NCBI GenBank assembly: GCA_944323345.1
Contig: CALUSC010000003.1
Coordinates: 89,459 to 153,458 of the forward strand
Length of the DNA stretch: 64,000 nt
Reading direction: 5' to 3'
Origin: an uncultured Bacteroidales bacterium
GTDB taxonomy: Bacteria > Bacteroidota > Bacteroidia > Bacteroidales > UBA932
Numbering within the stretch: the stretch's first letter is position 1; each line of letters starts with the position of its first letter. A model generated the notes under the pieces. That model ran no database searches, was not told the origin of the DNA, and saw only the letters and a list, made by a program, of their open reading frames with translations. Position numbers and translations under genes: made by a program. This document shows, piece after piece, positions 28,755 through 36,744 of the stretch.

Positions 28755-30062
28755 TTAAAACAGTTTTTCTACTTTCGATATGATTTCATCTGCAGAAAGT
28801 GCAGGATCCAGAACCAGGTCAGGTTCGGCATAAACCACGTCCTTGTGCGATTTGGCCAGTTTCTCTCCGCCACCGGTAATATTGAGCATGATGAGCTCGT
28901 CTTTCCTTACGGCTCCGTCTTTTACGGCCTTGTCGAGGCTTGCCACAGCTACTGCGGCTGCGGAATATATGTCCACGCCTTCGAGAGAGAGGAACTTTTC
29001 TTTCCAGTAGTCAAGTTCATCATTGGAAATCATGTAGATGTCTCCAGTCGCATCTTTAAGCGCATCGTACACGCCGCCGGCGAGCGAATACGGAGGTTTC
29101 CTGTTCGAAAGGACCTTGGCCTTGATTATGGAGGCCTGTTCGCGCGCTTCTTCAGGAGTCAGCGGCACAAGCTCTCTCGAATCCGCTTTCCAGGAATCAT
29201 ACATGATGGTGAAGGGGGCATTCTGAGAAGGATACAGTCTCATTTTATGAGTGCCGAAACGCCCGTCGGCTATGAGCCTGAGGTTGTTTTCCCAAACGGC
29301 TATAGTCCCTGTACCGCTTCCGATGGCCTGGAAATAAGCGTCAGGAATCCTGCCGGTCTTTTCGACTGCCGACAGAATCGTGGTTCCCATTCCGTCCCTT
29401 CTTGCTATGTTCTTGGCTCCGCCTTCTGCGAGAAAACGGGAGGATGTACATACCTTGTCGCCGAGTGCGATGGCGTCGAAATAGTCCGCCCCTTTCGGTG
29501 CAGCAATGATTTTCACGCAGTCGTTCAGCGGTTTGTCGAACCACAACGCATTGATATTGTCTTCAGGGATACTCAGAAGCAGACGGATACCGTTGTCGGA
29601 GCATACCTTTGCGAATGCCCTTGCCGTGTTCCCGGCAGAAGCTACGACCAGAATCCTGTCCTCGTTTTCCGGCAGACGCGCGCATACGGAATAAGCCTCG
29701 GTTTCCTTGAACGAGCATGTCTGCATGAATGCTCCTATCTCAGGATAGTACCCGGAAAACGTGATGAAAAGGTTCTCCAGCCCCAGAAATTCTGCCAGAG
29801 CCTTGCTGCGGTACGTTACCGGAGGACAGGAGTTGGCCAGAGTCCTTTTTACGGGAAGCCAGTTTGCATATCTGTAGAAACCGTCCAGGTCATCCCTGAC
29901 TTCGAATTCTTTCTTTTCATATATTGCCCTGACCAGGGAAGGTGTCTTCCCCTGCGGGTCAGCCAATGTCCAGCCGGCGTCATCGAAAATCCTGCCGTCA
30001 GCACAATTCATCAGCCTGTAGTTGGTAGGTTTGAAGGTCATAATATCGTTTTGTTTACACAT
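28755..30062 (-). CDS. Probable cysteate synthase (threonine-synthase-like PLP enzyme)
   Basis: This 435-residue fold-II PLP enzyme could be labelled threonine synthase, but it lacks the TGSFKDRG motif. The PLP lysine is in QTCSFKETEAY (Lys119); the segments SGYYPEIGAFMQTCSFKE, VVASAGNTARAFAKV, EGGAKNIARRDGMGT and AIGSGTGTIAVWE fit, from memory of the family, the cysteate synthases of Methanosarcina and many Bacteroidales. Those make L-cysteate from O-phosphoserine and sulfite. In methanogens cysteate leads to coenzyme M; in Bacteroidota it could feed sulfonolipids. It starts 16 bases after the HdrE/D-like gene and 12 bases before mscS. ATG 30041 is an alternative start. Confidence 0.75.
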   Translation of the reverse strand: MCKQNDIMTFKPTNYRLMNCADGRIFDDAGWTLADPQGKTPSLVRAIYEKKEFEVRDDLDGFYRYANWLPVKRTLANSCPPVTYRSKALAEFLGLENLFITFSGYYPEIGAFMQTCSFKETEAYSVCARLPENEDRILVVASAGNTARAFAKVCSDNGIRLLLSIPEDNINALWFDKPLNDCVKIIAAPKGADYFDAIALGDKVCTSSRFLAEGGAKNIARRDGMGTTILSAVEKTGRIPDAYFQAIGSGTGTIAVWENNLRLIADGRFGTHKMRLYPSQNAPFTIMYDSWKADSRELVPLTPEEAREQASIIKAKVLSNRKPPYSLAGGVYDALKDATGDIYMISNDELDYWKEKFLSLEGVDIYSAAAVAVASLDKAVKDGAVRKDELIMLNITGGGEKLAKSHKDVVYAEPDLVLDPALSADEIISKVEKLF

Positions 30063-30078
30063 TCATGATAAATAATAC

Positions 30079-31941
30079 TCAGTTTCTGCCGGGCCCGGAG
30101 CACTTGTCGAGAACCTGGGCAATGTCCGTTACAGGTCTGTCTGCATACCTGCTGAAAGTAGTCATGCAGAGAGGGCAGGCCGTCACGATTTCATCCGGAG
30201 AGTCTGCCGTAAGGTTGGCCAGTGCATTTTCCGTCATTGCCTTTCTCTTGTCGAAACTGAGTGTCAGGCTTCCCAGACTTCCTCCGCAGCAGATGCTTTC
30301 TTTCCTGTTCTTCGCCGCTTCGACGAGTTCTCCGGCCGAAGATATGACGTTCCTCGGTTCATCATAGACTCCGCATCCTCTGCCGAGTTCGCAAGGGTCA
30401 TGGAAAACGTATCTGGTGCCGCCCTTGCGTACATCCAGTCTGCCGGTCCGTATAAGTTCGTCGAAATATTCCGTATGGTGGATTACCCTTATTCCCGGAA
30501 GGGCATAATGTTCCCTGAATATCTTGTAGCATATCGGACATGACAGCAGCAGGGTATCAGCGCCGGAACCCATGATGATTTCCGTGTTCTTTTCAATCAA
30601 CTGCCTGGCCTGGTCGAATCTGCCTGCCATCAGCATCGGTCTGCCGCAGCAAATTCCTCCGTCCCTGTCCATTATTTCGTAGTCCGTACCGGCCTTGGAA
30701 AGGATGGATTCCGTTGCTTTCCTGATAACGGGCGTCAATGCAGTCATACATCCTGCAAAATATAGAACACGTTCTTTATCAGGATTTGAAACAGAAGTGT
30801 TATTATTGTTAACAAATTTGTTACAGCGCAAAATCTCCTCCGATGCCGAAATATTCGAATAGTCCGAACCGAAATTATACTTGCGGACAGAGCGTTGCGC
30901 TATGCGCAGTTTGTCGCCTTCGACCCCGACAGGACAGATTGCGGTGCACTTCCCGCAAAGCAGGCACTTGTCGCTGATTTCCTCGATACGGGCTTCATTG
31001 TTACGGCGTATCTGGCGGTTCAGATATACTGTCGTATCCTTGATATTGCCTTTGAGAACCCCCATAGGGCAGGCATCGATGCAGAGGCCGCAGCTCGGAC
31101 ATGAGTAGACCTGGGCCTTGGCGAAACCCTTTCTGGCATTGACTATCTTTATCCCGGCATTGCGGAATGGAATGAGCAGGATTTCGGTAGGGATGTGCAT
31201 GTATCTCGTGAACGGAAGCACGACGAAAAATATGCCGAGGGCACATGAATACGCCCACCACGCCGGAAGCATGTTGGCATGGTTGCTCAGGAATTCCGTG
31301 AACACATAGTTCAGGGATTTGGTAAGGAATGATCCTCCGCTGATATCTGCCGTGAACGACTCGGCCAGCAGACGGAGCGGAAATATTGACCATAGCGAAT
31401 ATTGTCCGATAAGGTCCAGAAAGCTGGGATTCGTAGTCCTCCGCATTCCGAACAGTCGGGAGCGTACGCGTTTGATGATTGCCAGAGCAATGCCGCTAAG
31501 TACCACAAGCAGGAAGAAGTCCATCAGGAAGAAAATGAGGGCTCCCTTCATGGTACTTTCGGTTTCCGCCACGAAATACCTGAAAAAGATAGGGTAGTAC
31601 AGAGCCTTGGCCCCCAGATCGGATGTATAGAGAAAGACTTCGATATGTCCCACGACGATCAGCATGAACCATCCGAAAGCTATGCTGGAATGCATGTATC
31701 CGAGCAACTTGTTCCTTTTCCAGATGTCTACATGGATCAGACACTTCAGGAATATGTCCTTAATGTTCTTCAGGAGAGTCTTCGGCGTTATGAGCGATAT
31801 GAAAAACTTTTTCCTGTCTTCGGCAGGCAGCTGCATTATAATCCGGACGAGGCCCACGAGGCAGTACCCCAACACGAAAAGCATGCCGCATACGAACGGC
31901 AGTACGAAGTCGTTATATCCGGTCAGAAATCTTTCTCTCAT
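30079..31941 (-). CDS. Membrane-anchored HdrE/HdrD-like iron-sulfur fusion protein
   Basis: ATG at 31941 overlaps the previous stop as ATGA and gives 620 residues; longer in-frame starts would lie inside the preceding ferredoxin gene. Five or six N-terminal helices (about 12-35, 82-105, 135-160, 230-250) resemble the NarI/HdrE heme b anchor, with histidines in GYMHSSIAFGW and VGHIEVF. Two [4Fe-4S] motifs follow (CPSCGLCIDACP and CLLCGKCTAICP). Then come two full CCG domains: AGCM...GGICCGRP...SCPICY and DPC...SICCGGS...ACPLC, the signature of HdrD/DsrK catalytic subunits. It should link the quinone pool to thiol or disulfide chemistry. Confidence 0.85.
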   Translation of the reverse strand: MRERFLTGYNDFVLPFVCGMLFVLGYCLVGLVRIIMQLPAEDRKKFFISLITPKTLLKNIKDIFLKCLIHVDIWKRNKLLGYMHSSIAFGWFMLIVVGHIEVFLYTSDLGAKALYYPIFFRYFVAETESTMKGALIFFLMDFFLLVVLSGIALAIIKRVRSRLFGMRRTTNPSFLDLIGQYSLWSIFPLRLLAESFTADISGGSFLTKSLNYVFTEFLSNHANMLPAWWAYSCALGIFFVVLPFTRYMHIPTEILLIPFRNAGIKIVNARKGFAKAQVYSCPSCGLCIDACPMGVLKGNIKDTTVYLNRQIRRNNEARIEEISDKCLLCGKCTAICPVGVEGDKLRIAQRSVRKYNFGSDYSNISASEEILRCNKFVNNNNTSVSNPDKERVLYFAGCMTALTPVIRKATESILSKAGTDYEIMDRDGGICCGRPMLMAGRFDQARQLIEKNTEIIMGSGADTLLLSCPICYKIFREHYALPGIRVIHHTEYFDELIRTGRLDVRKGGTRYVFHDPCELGRGCGVYDEPRNVISSAGELVEAAKNRKESICCGGSLGSLTLSFDKRKAMTENALANLTADSPDEIVTACPLCMTTFSRYADRPVTDIAQVLDKCSGPGRN

Positions 31942-32273
31942 TTCATGTCCTCCCCGTAAATCCTGCAGATCGACAGGATAAGATGCCTGGTATTTATGCC
32001 CCGCGGACATACCATGGAGCATTTTCCGCACAGCATGCAGTTTTTCATCATGGCAATGACTTCCTTTTCCTTGCCCCTCTGGAGTCCGAGAATGACTTTC
32101 CTGACACTCATGCCTGAAAATCTGTTGGCCGGACAGGTGGACGTACATGACCCGCAGGCCATGCATTTATACACGTCCGGTTCCGCCCGGTGCAGTTCCG
32201 CGAACTTTTCCGTATCTACCTTGTCCAGGTTGATGGCGGAACTTGGTGATAATTTGAACCCGAAATCCATCAC
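31938..32273 (-). CDS. HdrC-like two-cluster ferredoxin
   Basis: This 111-residue protein has two classical [4Fe-4S] motifs: Cys37, 40, 43 and 47 (CMACGSCTSTCP) and Cys79, 82, 85 and 89 (CMLCGKCSMVCP), separated by helical sequence as in HdrC. It overlaps the HdrA-like gene upstream and the HdrE/D-like gene downstream by ATGA each, so the three are made in fixed ratio. It probably carries electrons between the flavoprotein and the membrane subunit. Confidence 0.85.
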   Translation of the reverse strand: MMDFGFKLSPSSAINLDKVDTEKFAELHRAEPDVYKCMACGSCTSTCPANRFSGMSVRKVILGLQRGKEKEVIAMMKNCMLCGKCSMVCPRGINTRHLILSICRIYGEDMK

Positions 32274-33286
32274 TTCTTCATTATGTACAGATGAATTTTC
32301 AGAGCTGCGGCACGTGCTTCCGCCAGAGTTTCAGGCACTGTTTTCGGTCCCGTACAGGCCCCGGCATAGAAGATACCTTCCTTAGGGGAGTCTATAATGT
32401 CCGCCACGTTGTCCGCGGACTTCAGGAAACCGTCGGAATCGAGCGGAAGTTTGATCATGTTTGCCACCTTTGTGCTGTCCTGGCTGCAGACCATTCCTGC
32501 CATCAGTACCAGGAGATCGAGAGTCACCTTGACCGGTTTCCCGGACAATGTGTCTTCGGCCTTGACTATCACTCTTCCGTCAATGTTCTCGCTGACTTCC
32601 GAAACCCTGCCTCTGATGAAACGGATACCGTAGTCTCTCTGCGCCGAAATGTAGAAATCTTCGTATTTTTTCCCGAACATCCTCAGATCCATGTAAAAAC
32701 AGTAGACCATGGCTTCAGGAAATTTCTGTTTCATCTCGATAGCCTGCTTAACCGCAGTAATGCAGCACACTTTCGAGCATTGCGAATTCCTGGCTTTCTC
32801 GTCTCTGGAACCGACGCAGTGGACGAATCCTATGGCATTCATGGCACTGTCATTCACCCTCCTGTCATCGCCGGTATTGAACCAGTGTTCCAGATCTTTG
32901 TTCGTTATGACCTGGTCGTAGACCCCGTATCCGTATTCTTCTTTTTTGGATGCGTCGAAGACTGAAAAGCCGGTAGTCACGAGCATGATTCTGGTAATTA
33001 TGGATATACCGTTGGACAGCATGATGTTGTAACTGTCCTGAAGTTTGTTTACAAACGATATTTCCGTATTCAGGAATATATTTGCATCAGCGGCTTTAGA
33101 TATCAGGGCGCTTACTATATCCCCGGCGGGAGTCATGTCCGGGAAAAGGCAGTTCCAGTCGGCCACATGGCCTCCGAGGTGATCGCTTTTTTCTATGATT
33201 ATCGGCTTGTATCCGAGATCGAGCAGCTGGCACGCAGCTTCAAGTCCGGCTATACCGCCGCCTATTATTACTATGTTTTCTTTCAT
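32270..33286 (-). CDS. HdrA-like FAD-binding subunit
   Basis: ATG at 33286 opens the dinucleotide-binding motif directly (MKENIVIIGGGIAGLEAA); an in-frame ATG 18 codons upstream is not needed. The 338-residue product is a compact HdrA: FAD-binding GGGIAG (9-14), the HdrA hallmark GFVHCVGSRDEK with Cys157, 170, 174 and 175 for a [4Fe-4S] cluster, and a C-terminal GIFYAGACTGPKTVPETLAEA. It lacks the extra ferredoxin domains and C-terminal extension of methanogen HdrA, and is closer in size to QmoA. Whether it bifurcates electrons cannot be told. Confidence 0.85.
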   Translation of the reverse strand: MKENIVIIGGGIAGLEAACQLLDLGYKPIIIEKSDHLGGHVADWNCLFPDMTPAGDIVSALISKAADANIFLNTEISFVNKLQDSYNIMLSNGISIITRIMLVTTGFSVFDASKKEEYGYGVYDQVITNKDLEHWFNTGDDRRVNDSAMNAIGFVHCVGSRDEKARNSQCSKVCCITAVKQAIEMKQKFPEAMVYCFYMDLRMFGKKYEDFYISAQRDYGIRFIRGRVSEVSENIDGRVIVKAEDTLSGKPVKVTLDLLVLMAGMVCSQDSTKVANMIKLPLDSDGFLKSADNVADIIDSPKEGIFYAGACTGPKTVPETLAEARAAALKIHLYIMKK

Positions 33287-33330
33287 TCCAGATTCGGTTT
33301 CAGTAACGTTAAAAGTGTCGGCCCGGCATT

Positions 33331-34401
33331 TCAGCAGCACCTCAGGACTCCAGGCAATTCCGGCCGCATCAGGTCTTTCTCGTTCAGACCCTTGTATTTC
33401 TCTTTAGGATCATATTCGATTCCGATTTTGTCCAAAAGCGGCTCAACGGCTACCTGGTGCAGCTGAAGTCCGATATCCCACGGATTATAGCCCAGTACCA
33501 GCGATGCGAGCTCCTCGTATGTGAGGACCGGAATGCCGTATCCGTTTTCCCCGTATGTCTTTCCTTCGGTCTCGGCTATTACATACTGCCACCTGTCCAT
33601 GAAATAAGGACAGCCGGGACAGTTCGTCAGGATGAAGTCAGGGTGGTACGGTTCCATGGATTCGAACTTCTTGTATGTATTGGAAAGCGAATATCCTCTG
33701 TTTGCCTTGACATGGTACTGGCGGAATCCGTATCCGCAGCAGTGGCGTCTCTCAGGGTAATCTATCACGTTTCCTCCCCATGATTCGATCATGCCGCACA
33801 GGACATAAGGGTATTCAGCGCCTCCGACGCCTCTGGCCGGGAACATCTTGGCGTAATGGCATCCGATATGTTCCACCACTTTGAGGGGTTCTCCAGTGAA
33901 CCTGTTTACGAGGCGGAATTTCGCCCTGGCGGCTATCTCATTCCGGTATTTGTAAATGAGGTCGCTGGCATGCGCCACGTATTTCGGTTTGTTGAACTCC
34001 CGTTTGCAGGCTTTCCACAGCATTTCCCTGATTCTGGTTTCCAGTTCAGGAAATTCCTTCCAGGTTTCCAGTATTTCTATGTAGTTTCCGAAAGATGTGA
34101 TGCATGATGCCACATAGTTTTCATAACCGGCCTCTGTCATGAGCGCGAACTGTCTGGCCACTATGGTCATAACGGTTTCCTGCGGGATAGTGTCGCAGTG
34201 ATATGCGATTCCTCCGCATGTCGTATGGTGCTCGGTCTCGAAAATGTCCTTTTTCAGAAGTCCGCGGCATATTTCCAGAAACATCTTCTCCGCTCCCGGA
34301 AAGAAATTCTGCCGGATACAGCTTCTTACATAAAACCAGTGGTTGTCAGGAATTTCTTTCTGATAATCCGCCCATATTTTCTGTTTCCCCTGATATATCA
34401 T
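33331..34401 (-). CDS. HdrB-like CCG-domain protein with one degenerate motif
   Basis: This 356-residue protein resembles HdrB, the catalytic subunit that holds non-cubane [4Fe-4S] clusters. The second CCG motif is intact: Cys181, the HCCGYGF pair Cys221-222, and NCPGC with Cys261 and 264. The first is altered: Cys28, then TTCGG (Cys62, with Thr in place of the first Cys of CCG), Cys69 and Cys100. So one catalytic cluster is likely kept and the other may be lost or changed. A last Cys-Cys ends the protein. It starts 16 bases after the HdrC-like gene and stops 44 bases before the HdrA-like gene. Confidence 0.78.
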   Translation of the reverse strand: MIYQGKQKIWADYQKEIPDNHWFYVRSCIRQNFFPGAEKMFLEICRGLLKKDIFETEHHTTCGGIAYHCDTIPQETVMTIVARQFALMTEAGYENYVASCITSFGNYIEILETWKEFPELETRIREMLWKACKREFNKPKYVAHASDLIYKYRNEIAARAKFRLVNRFTGEPLKVVEHIGCHYAKMFPARGVGGAEYPYVLCGMIESWGGNVIDYPERRHCCGYGFRQYHVKANRGYSLSNTYKKFESMEPYHPDFILTNCPGCPYFMDRWQYVIAETEGKTYGENGYGIPVLTYEELASLVLGYNPWDIGLQLHQVAVEPLLDKIGIEYDPKEKYKGLNEKDLMRPELPGVLRCC

Positions 34402-34417
34402 CTATATTGTCTTCAAA

Positions 34418-35116
34418 TTAATCTTCATTATTCAGATGGCCTTCGGAAGTGTGCTCGAAAGTCTCCCTGAAGTACTCTTCCATATCCATCCCCATTTCTT
34501 CGGCCTTGGCTTCCGAGAATCTGTTTACGGTCTCTATCCGCTCGGTACCTCCGGTGACATCGAAAATGCTTTTCAGCTCATCGAGAGATTCCTGCGGGAT
34601 TTTTCTCAGGATACCCGGACCGTTTCCCTTGAAATTGGCGCCGAGGCGCGCCATGGAGTCATCAATGTGTTCCAGATGCCATTTCCATACAGGACCTGAT
34701 TCCTTGTGATCCTCCCATTTGAATGTGTCCGGATAAACGCAGTATCCGTAATTCAGGATATTTCCCGTAAGAAGTCTGGTAAGAGGGTAGAGCTGACGTC
34801 CCTTTTCCGAGCAGGTAAAATAGCCGAGTCTGGCGGAAAGGCTTCTCAGAGCCATAATTACGAGTCCGGGACCGTTCTTTCTCGGACAGCGGGTGACGCA
34901 GGACATGCATTCCCCGCAGTACCAGATGAAATCGCTCTTGAGCAGTTTTTCTATTTCTTCCTCATCCCGGCTCTGGACTATGTCCATGACTTTTCTGGGA
35001 TCGTATTTATAGAATTCGGCTGCAGGGCAGATAGCGGTGCAAGTCCCGCAGTTTATGCATGTTTTGAGACCTTCCTTCGCCCTGTAGTCTTTCAGCAGTT
35101 CGTCGTATAATTTCAT
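34418..35116 (-). CDS. HdrC-like two-cluster iron-sulfur protein
   Basis: ATG at 35116 gives 232 residues and places the first cluster normally; a longer in-frame frame to 35152 runs into the promoter. Two [4Fe-4S] motifs lie at Cys20, 23, 26, 30 (CINCGTCTAICP) and Cys67, 70, 73, 77 (CGECMSCVTRCP). The remaining 150 residues are longer than in HdrC and are predicted helical and acidic. It is the first gene of the operon, paired with the HdrB-like gene, as hdrC-hdrB in methanogens. A TATATTTG box at 35150-35157 precedes it. Confidence 0.83.
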   Translation of the reverse strand: MKLYDELLKDYRAKEGLKTCINCGTCTAICPAAEFYKYDPRKVMDIVQSRDEEEIEKLLKSDFIWYCGECMSCVTRCPRKNGPGLVIMALRSLSARLGYFTCSEKGRQLYPLTRLLTGNILNYGYCVYPDTFKWEDHKESGPVWKWHLEHIDDSMARLGANFKGNGPGILRKIPQESLDELKSIFDVTGGTERIETVNRFSEAKAEEMGMDMEEYFRETFEHTSEGHLNNED

Positions 35117-35149
35117 AATAAAAAATAATCGTGGCAAACACCGAAACTG

Positions 35150-35157
35150 CAAATATA
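35150..35157 (-). promoter_or_regulatory. Predicted -7 box of the hdr/cysteate synthase operon
   Basis: Minus-strand TATATTTG fits TAnnTTTG, 33 bases before the HdrC-like start codon at 35116 and just beyond the rlmD stop. A -33 TTTG is not evident. No other clear promoter box is seen between here and the terminator at 27775-27811. Confidence 0.55.
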
Positions 35158-35167
35158 GAAAATATTT

Positions 35168-36583
35168 TTATAACACCGTTTTCAGTTCCAGTGCGACCAC
35201 ATTTTCGACGTGGTGGGTATGAGGGAACATGTCGACCGGACGGACGGCGGTGATTCTGTATTTGCTGCAGAGGACGCTCAGATCTCTGGCCTGCGAAGCC
35301 GGATTGCAGCTTACGTAGACTATTCTTTTCGGGGAAGCGTTCAGGATCACTTCCGCGACATCGGGATGAATGCCGGCACGCGGAGGGTCGAGAATGACTA
35401 CATCAGGTTTGCCGTGACCCGCTATGAAATTGTCCGTCAGGACATCTTTCATGTCTCCTGCGATGAATTCGCAGTTTTCTATCCCGTTGTTCAGGGCATT
35501 GGCCCTGGCATCTTCTATTGCCTCCGGCACATATTCTATACCGATTACCTTTGCCGCCTTTCCGGATATGAACTGTGCAATGGTTCCGGTGCCGGTGTAA
35601 AGGTCGTAGACTGTTTCGCTGCCGCTGAGAGCTGCAAATTCGCGTGCCGTACAGTAAAGTCTGTATGCCTGCAGCGAATTGGTCTGGTAGAAGGATTTCG
35701 GGCCGATCCTGAATCTGAGTCCTTCCATCTCTTCATATATGGCGTCGTCACCTTTATATAATATGCATTCCTGGTCGGCTATGGAATCGTTCGCCTTTCC
35801 GTTTATGACGTACCACAGCGATTTTATGGCCGGGAATTCGGCCGCAACGGCATCCAGAAGCGATGTCCTGGCTTCTTCGTCTTCATGGTAGAAACACATG
35901 ATCAGCATGATATCGCCGTGAGTATTGTTTCTGATGACCATGTTCCGCAGGAAACCTCTGTGGTTTCTGATGTCGAAGAATTCCAGACCATGTTCTACAG
36001 CATACCGACGTATGAAAAGACGTATCCTGTTCGACGGTTCTTCCTGAAGCCAGCAGTGTCTGATATCCAGGACCTTGTCGAAGAACCTGCCTACGTGGAA
36101 GCCTAATCCTGCCCTGGCTTCGGGCGCTATTTCATCCGGGTTTTCCCCGGTTTCAAGCCATCTGCGGCTGGAAAATGTAAATTCCAGCTTGTTTCTGTAG
36201 CATGTAGTCTTTTCTGAAGGAATTATCGGCTGGATTTCAGGTACTTCCAGGTGACCTATGCGCACGAGCTGGTCGTAAACCTGCTGCTGCTTGGCCTGCA
36301 GCTGCATATCGTAGGGGAGTGGCTGCCATTTGCAGCCTCCGCATATTCCGAAATGTTCACAGAAAGGTTCAAGCCGGTGGACCGAAGGCCTCACTATTTT
36401 CAATATGTAGCCTTCCATGTAATTCTTTTTCTTCTTCGTCACTTTGACGTCCACGATGTCGCCGGGAACTGCGAACTGTACGAACAGAACGGCCCCGTCT
36501 ACTCTCGCAATAGCTTTACCTTCGGCCGCAACAGATTCTATTTCAATGTTTTCCAGAATGATGTCCTGTTTTTTCCTTCCCAT
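35168..36583 (-). CDS. rlmD: 23S rRNA (uracil-C5)-methyltransferase, RlmD/RumA type
   Basis: ATG 36583 (MGRKKQDIILENIEIES) is preferred; the frame can be extended only to a TTG three codons earlier. The 471-residue enzyme has an N-terminal TRAM domain (residues 5-62), the [4Fe-4S] cysteines in CEHFGICGGCKW, a central domain, and the SAM fold with DLYTGTGTIAQ and DPPRAG. The catalytic cysteine is in VYVSCNPAS. It methylates a uridine of 23S rRNA. Related enzymes modify tRNA U54, so the target is not certain. A TATTTTTG box lies at 36601-36608. Confidence 0.9.
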   Translation of the reverse strand: MGRKKQDIILENIEIESVAAEGKAIARVDGAVLFVQFAVPGDIVDVKVTKKKKNYMEGYILKIVRPSVHRLEPFCEHFGICGGCKWQPLPYDMQLQAKQQQVYDQLVRIGHLEVPEIQPIIPSEKTTCYRNKLEFTFSSRRWLETGENPDEIAPEARAGLGFHVGRFFDKVLDIRHCWLQEEPSNRIRLFIRRYAVEHGLEFFDIRNHRGFLRNMVIRNNTHGDIMLIMCFYHEDEEARTSLLDAVAAEFPAIKSLWYVINGKANDSIADQECILYKGDDAIYEEMEGLRFRIGPKSFYQTNSLQAYRLYCTAREFAALSGSETVYDLYTGTGTIAQFISGKAAKVIGIEYVPEAIEDARANALNNGIENCEFIAGDMKDVLTDNFIAGHGKPDVVILDPPRAGIHPDVAEVILNASPKRIVYVSCNPASQARDLSVLCSKYRITAVRPVDMFPHTHHVENVVALELKTVL

Positions 36584-36600
36584 AAAATTCAAATTTGCTG

Positions 36601-36608
36601 CAAAAATA
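36601..36608 (-). promoter_or_regulatory. Predicted -7 box of rlmD
   Basis: Minus-strand TATTTTTG fits the consensus and lies 17 bases before the ATG at 36583, back to back with the promoter of the large lipoprotein gene. Confidence 0.45.
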
Positions 36609-36652
36609 TGTTAAATTCCGGATAAAACAGACAATATATGGGTTATTATTCC

Positions 36653-36660
36653 TATTTTTG
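36653..36660 (+). promoter_or_regulatory. Predicted -7 box of the lipoprotein/DUF5723 operon
   Basis: TATTTTTG faces right, 84 bases before the ATG at 36745. The intervening leader contains a small hairpin, TGCATC/GATGCA with a TTGC loop, near 36697-36712. Confidence 0.45.
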
Positions 36661-36744
36661 CCGGATATAGTGAATGTGTTGAAGTGGCGTGCGGCTGCAT
36701 CTTGCGATGCAATTGGCTTGAAAAAATTTTAACGCAATTTTAAT

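Noticed and set aside
28755-30062. Plain threonine synthase call
   Set aside because: The SFKDRG-type lysine motif and the usual N-terminal region are lacking, and the conserved blocks fit cysteate synthase better.
31942-32166. 75-codon N-terminal extension of the HdrE/D-like frame
   Set aside because: It lies wholly inside the ferredoxin gene in another frame and has no family resemblance; the ATGA overlap start at 31941 gives a normal membrane protein.
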